From Bacteroidota bacterium (GTDB lineage Bacteria > Bacteroidota > Ignavibacteria > T3Sed10-11), in assembly GCA_007128495.1 (NCBI GenBank), contig SKXH01000128.1, positions 1 to 7,045 on the forward strand: DNA of 7,045 nt, read 5' to 3'. Position numbers and translations under genes: made by a program. The notes under the pieces were generated by a model. That model did not search any database. It had not been told where the DNA came from and was given only the letters and a program-made list of their open reading frames with translations. This document shows positions 4,776 to 7,045 of the stretch, piece after piece (position 1 is the first letter of the stretch; every line of letters begins with the position of its first letter).

Positions 4776-6055
4776 CCTATCATCACCACGCCATTATTTA
4801 CGACCCCGAGCGGCTTGCCGAATAGTTTTCGTCCGTGAAAAGGCGAATTTTTTGATTTCGACTTAAACTTCTTTATGTCAACAGTCCACTCTTCGTCGGG
4901 ATTAAAAATAGTCAGACATGCTTTTTCGCCTTCTTTGATACTTATGTGAGGTAAATCCATAATGCGCCGCGGATGCACGGTGAATTTTTCTATCATTTGA
5001 GAAAGGGTCAATACTCCGGGCTTGACCAGTTCGGTAATAGAAAGACCGATTGCCGTTTCGAGTCCGACAATGCCGAAAGGGGCATAGAGATATTCAACTT
5101 CCTTTTCGTCGTACGAGTGCGGAGCGTGATCGGTTGCTATCACATCAATTGTTCCGTCCTGCAAACCTTCTTTCATCGCATCGACATCTTCCCGGGAGCG
5201 GAGCGGCGGATGCATTTTTGTATTTGTATCAAACGATCTGACCTCTTCATCGGTAAGCGTAAAATGATGCGGGGTGACTTCGCACGTTACGGGTAACCCG
5301 TTTTTCTTTGCTTCACGGATCAATTCAAGTCCGGCTTGTGTGCTGAGATGGGCAACGTGATATTTGCCGCCGCTATATAAAGTGAGCATAATATCGCGCT
5401 GGATCATCAACGCCTCGGCGATTGTCGGAATACCGGGTAACCCGAGCGTAGTAGAGACAAAACTCTCGTTCATCACACCGCCGTGAGTCAGAGATTTATC
5501 TTCTGCGTGCTGGATGATGGGTTTGTTGAACATCTTTGAATATTCAAGGGCGATACGCATTATCTGTGTATTTTCAACCGGACTCCCGTCATCGGAAAAA
5601 CCGACAACGCCGGCATCCGAAAGCTCGGCCATCTCGGTTATCTGCTTACCTTCACGGTTCTTCGTTACGGCAGCTATCGGGTAAACATCGATCATTCCAT
5701 TCATTGCCTTCGCTGCCTGTTCTTTTATATAACGAACAATTGAACTGTCGTCTATGGCAGGATTGGTATTCGGCATACACGCAACGCCGACAAACCCGCC
5801 TGCGGCGGCAGACGCAAGTTCGGATGCAATAGTTGCTTTGTGTTCATATCCCGGCTCGCGTAAATGCACGTGCATATCGATAAAGCCCGGTGCGACCACT
5901 GCCCCATTCAAATCATAGACTTCGGCAGATCCGGGCTCCTCGATATCTTTCCCTATTCTTTTGATAATACCATTGTCGATCAGAATATCCGCGTTGGTAT
6001 CGAGTTTTTGTGCTGGATCAATTATGCGGGCATTCCGTAATAAAGTTGATTTCAT
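4772..6055 (-). CDS. pyrC: Dihydroorotase, type I
   Basis: The enzyme closes N-carbamoyl-L-aspartate to L-dihydroorotate, the third step of de novo pyrimidine synthesis, in the cytoplasm. The 427-residue protein has the amidohydrolase barrel with all expected ligands: HVH (His62, His64), the following Arg66, MPNTN (Asn96), FSDDG (bridging Asp156), QHAED (His183), VAHLS (His236), CEVTPHH, and ATDHAPH (catalytic Asp309). The spacing of 156, 183, 236 and 309 matches bacterial class I enzymes such as that of Bacillus, which has nearly the same length. This separates it from inactive PyrC-like partners, which have lost these residues. The Asp at the bridging position is usual for this class, where some relatives use a carboxylated Lys. 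The ATG overlaps the pyrB stop in an ATGA, with AAGGA six bases upstream inside pyrB, so the two genes are translationally coupled. AllB-type hydantoinase relatives are possible but unlikely next to pyrB. Confidence 0.95.
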   Translation of the reverse strand: MKSTLLRNARIIDPAQKLDTNADILIDNGIIKRIGKDIEEPGSAEVYDLNGAVVAPGFIDMHVHLREPGYEHKATIASELASAAAGGFVGVACMPNTNPAIDDSSIVRYIKEQAAKAMNGMIDVYPIAAVTKNREGKQITEMAELSDAGVVGFSDDGSPVENTQIMRIALEYSKMFNKPIIQHAEDKSLTHGGVMNESFVSTTLGLPGIPTIAEALMIQRDIMLTLYSGGKYHVAHLSTQAGLELIREAKKNGLPVTCEVTPHHFTLTDEEVRSFDTNTKMHPPLRSREDVDAMKEGLQDGTIDVIATDHAPHSYDEKEVEYLYAPFGIVGLETAIGLSITELVKPGVLTLSQMIEKFTVHPRRIMDLPHISIKEGEKACLTIFNPDEEWTVDIKKFKSKSKNSPFHGRKLFGKPLGVVNNGVVMIG

Positions 6056-6996
6056 GTTTCATCCTTCGAATGTACAGTATTTGATTGCGATAAAAGATAC
6101 AAGACCGCCATCCGCACGGCAACACCGTTAAGTACCTGCTGCAGGATAACCGAATGCTCACTGTCGGCAACATCGGCTGAAAGCTCTACGTCCCGGTTAA
6201 TAGGACCGGGATGTAATATTGTAACCGGCTTGTCGGCTTTTTCCAGGCGCTCCCGCGTTACACCGAAATAATTATGATATTCGCGTATTGAGGGGAAATG
6301 CCCTCCTTCCTGGCGTTCGAGCTGAATTCGCAAGACATTCAGCGCATCAACATTCGGTATAACATCTTCAATGCGATGATATATCTGCACGCCGAGTCTT
6401 TCAATTTCCCGCGGAATCATAGTCGACGGACCGCAAATTGAAACCTCGGCTCCCATTGTTTTTAAACCGTAAATGTTCGACAACGCCACACGGCTGTGCA
6501 GAATATCGCCGACGATACATACGCGCAGCCCCTCGAGCGTACCGAACTTTTCCCGCAGTGTATACATATCGAGCAATGCCTGGGTCGGGTGCTCGTGCCT
6601 CCCGTCTCCCGCATTGATAATATTTGCATCGACAATCCTGCTTAAAAATTGCGGTGCGCCGGCACTTTGATGGCGCACTACAACCATATCGATCTTCATG
6701 GCTTCAATGTTACGGGCGGTATCTTTAAAGGTTTCTCCCTTCGACAACGAGCTGGTGCTTGCCGCAAAATTTACAATATCTGCGGATAACCGGCGCTGGG
6801 CTAGCTCGAACGACAGACGTGTACGCGTCGAACTCTCGAAAAAAAGGTTAACGATAGTTTTACCCTGCAATGTCGGCACTTTCTTAATCGGCCGGTCGAG
6901 TACCTCCTTAAACGACGCGGCCGAATCCAGTATTTTTTCGATGTCGGTTTTTGGTACTTTATACAGCCCTAATAAATGGCGCGATGATAATGACAT
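6052..6996 (-). CDS. pyrB: Aspartate carbamoyltransferase catalytic subunit
   Basis: It transfers the carbamoyl group of carbamoyl phosphate to aspartate, the committed step of pyrimidine synthesis. The 314-residue length is typical. The carbamoyl-phosphate loop is ESSTRTRLSFE (Ser56, Thr57, Arg58, Thr59). The loop supplied by the neighbouring subunit is SSLSKGET (Ser82, Lys86). Arg108, HPTQ (His136, Gln139), HSR (Arg169), Arg223 in VLRIQ and HPGP (262-265) complete the active site in the expected order; the aspartate-binding half is thus intact. The catalytic trimer is expected. No regulatory subunit gene (pyrI) lies next to it downstream, and the sequence upstream is not visible. With an active pyrC overlapping, it may form the PyrB-PyrC complex known from Aquifex-type class A enzymes; this is inference. 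The 49 bases upstream (6997-7045) hold only a weak GGAAAAG ten bases or so before the ATG and no clear promoter; leader regulation, if any, lies beyond the edge. Confidence 0.96.
   Translation of the reverse strand: MSLSSRHLLGLYKVPKTDIEKILDSAASFKEVLDRPIKKVPTLQGKTIVNLFFESSTRTRLSFELAQRRLSADIVNFAASTSSLSKGETFKDTARNIEAMKIDMVVVRHQSAGAPQFLSRIVDANIINAGDGRHEHPTQALLDMYTLREKFGTLEGLRVCIVGDILHSRVALSNIYGLKTMGAEVSICGPSTMIPREIERLGVQIYHRIEDVIPNVDALNVLRIQLERQEGGHFPSIREYHNYFGVTRERLEKADKPVTILHPGPINRDVELSADVADSEHSVILQQVLNGVAVRMAVLYLLSQSNTVHSKDET
6062..6066 (-). promoter_or_regulatory. Ribosome binding site of pyrC inside pyrB
   Basis: AAGGA on the minus strand, six bases before the pyrC ATG and within the last codons of pyrB. 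Together with the ATGA start-stop overlap it indicates reinitiation or coupled translation, keeping the two enzymes in a fixed ratio. Confidence 0.65.
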
Positions 6997-7045
6997 GTAT
7001 TTCTTTTCCGAAATTAATTCTGAAATCTATAGGGTTCACGTTCAA

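Noticed and set aside
5795..5820. GC-rich palindrome CCGCCTGCGGCGG inside pyrC
   Set aside because: It encodes the Ala-Ala-Ala-Gly-Gly run of the dihydroorotase barrel and needs no further explanation.
4973..5832. Open + strand frames of 63 to 107 codons opposite pyrC (including 4973-5296 and 5536-5832)
   Set aside because: They lie fully antisense to a gene with all active-site motifs, have Arg/His/Ser-rich translations without family resemblance, and lack ribosome sites.
6997..7045. Possible promoter or PyrR/attenuator leader upstream of pyrB
   Set aside because: Only 49 bases are visible; TTGAAC and TATAGA are eight bases apart, too close for a promoter, and no hairpin or PyrR-type motif is seen.

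Overview
The window reads as chromosomal sequence from a Gram-negative bacterium of the Fibrobacteres-Chlorobi-Bacteroidetes (FCB) group. Three things point there. An exported phosphoesterase ends in a type IX secretion (T9SS) sorting domain with the motif NYPNPFNPSTTISYSIP. A small secreted protein resembles the DUF4783 family. A lipoprotein carries a fibronectin type III module. The NPFNPST form of the sorting motif is common in Ignavibacteria, Balneolota/Rhodothermota, Calditrichota, KSB1 and Marinimicrobia, but I cannot choose among these.

All six recognisable genes are on the minus strand, so transcription runs from high to low coordinates. At the right edge, pyrB (aspartate carbamoyltransferase) and pyrC (dihydroorotase) overlap by four bases and encode two successive steps of de novo pyrimidine synthesis. 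After a 51-base gap comes an exported calcineurin-like metallophosphoesterase with a T9SS tail. After another 229 bases, which hold a plausible promoter and a dyad, comes a lipoprotein with one fibronectin type III domain and an uncharacterised C-terminal domain.

A 399-base stretch without a convincing gene follows (2083-2481). It has extreme strand asymmetry (C about three times G on the + strand) and ends in a 17-bp interrupted hairpin followed by a T-run on the minus strand. This is the part of the window least explained by known features. Beyond it, an outer-membrane beta-barrel-like protein and a DUF4783-like secreted protein lie four bases apart, probably as an operon. Last, separated by a terminator-like hairpin, is the N-terminal part of a multi-pass membrane sensor whose C-terminus, presumably the signalling output, lies outside the window.

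The right part is housekeeping metabolism; the rest is largely cell-envelope and secretion biology. I see no CRISPR array, tRNA, rRNA, intact transposase, phage gene or recognisable defence system. The best candidate for something undescribed is the skewed, hairpin-bounded region at about 2105-2460, which could be a structured RNA, a mobile-element remnant or a decayed gene; the sequence alone does not decide.
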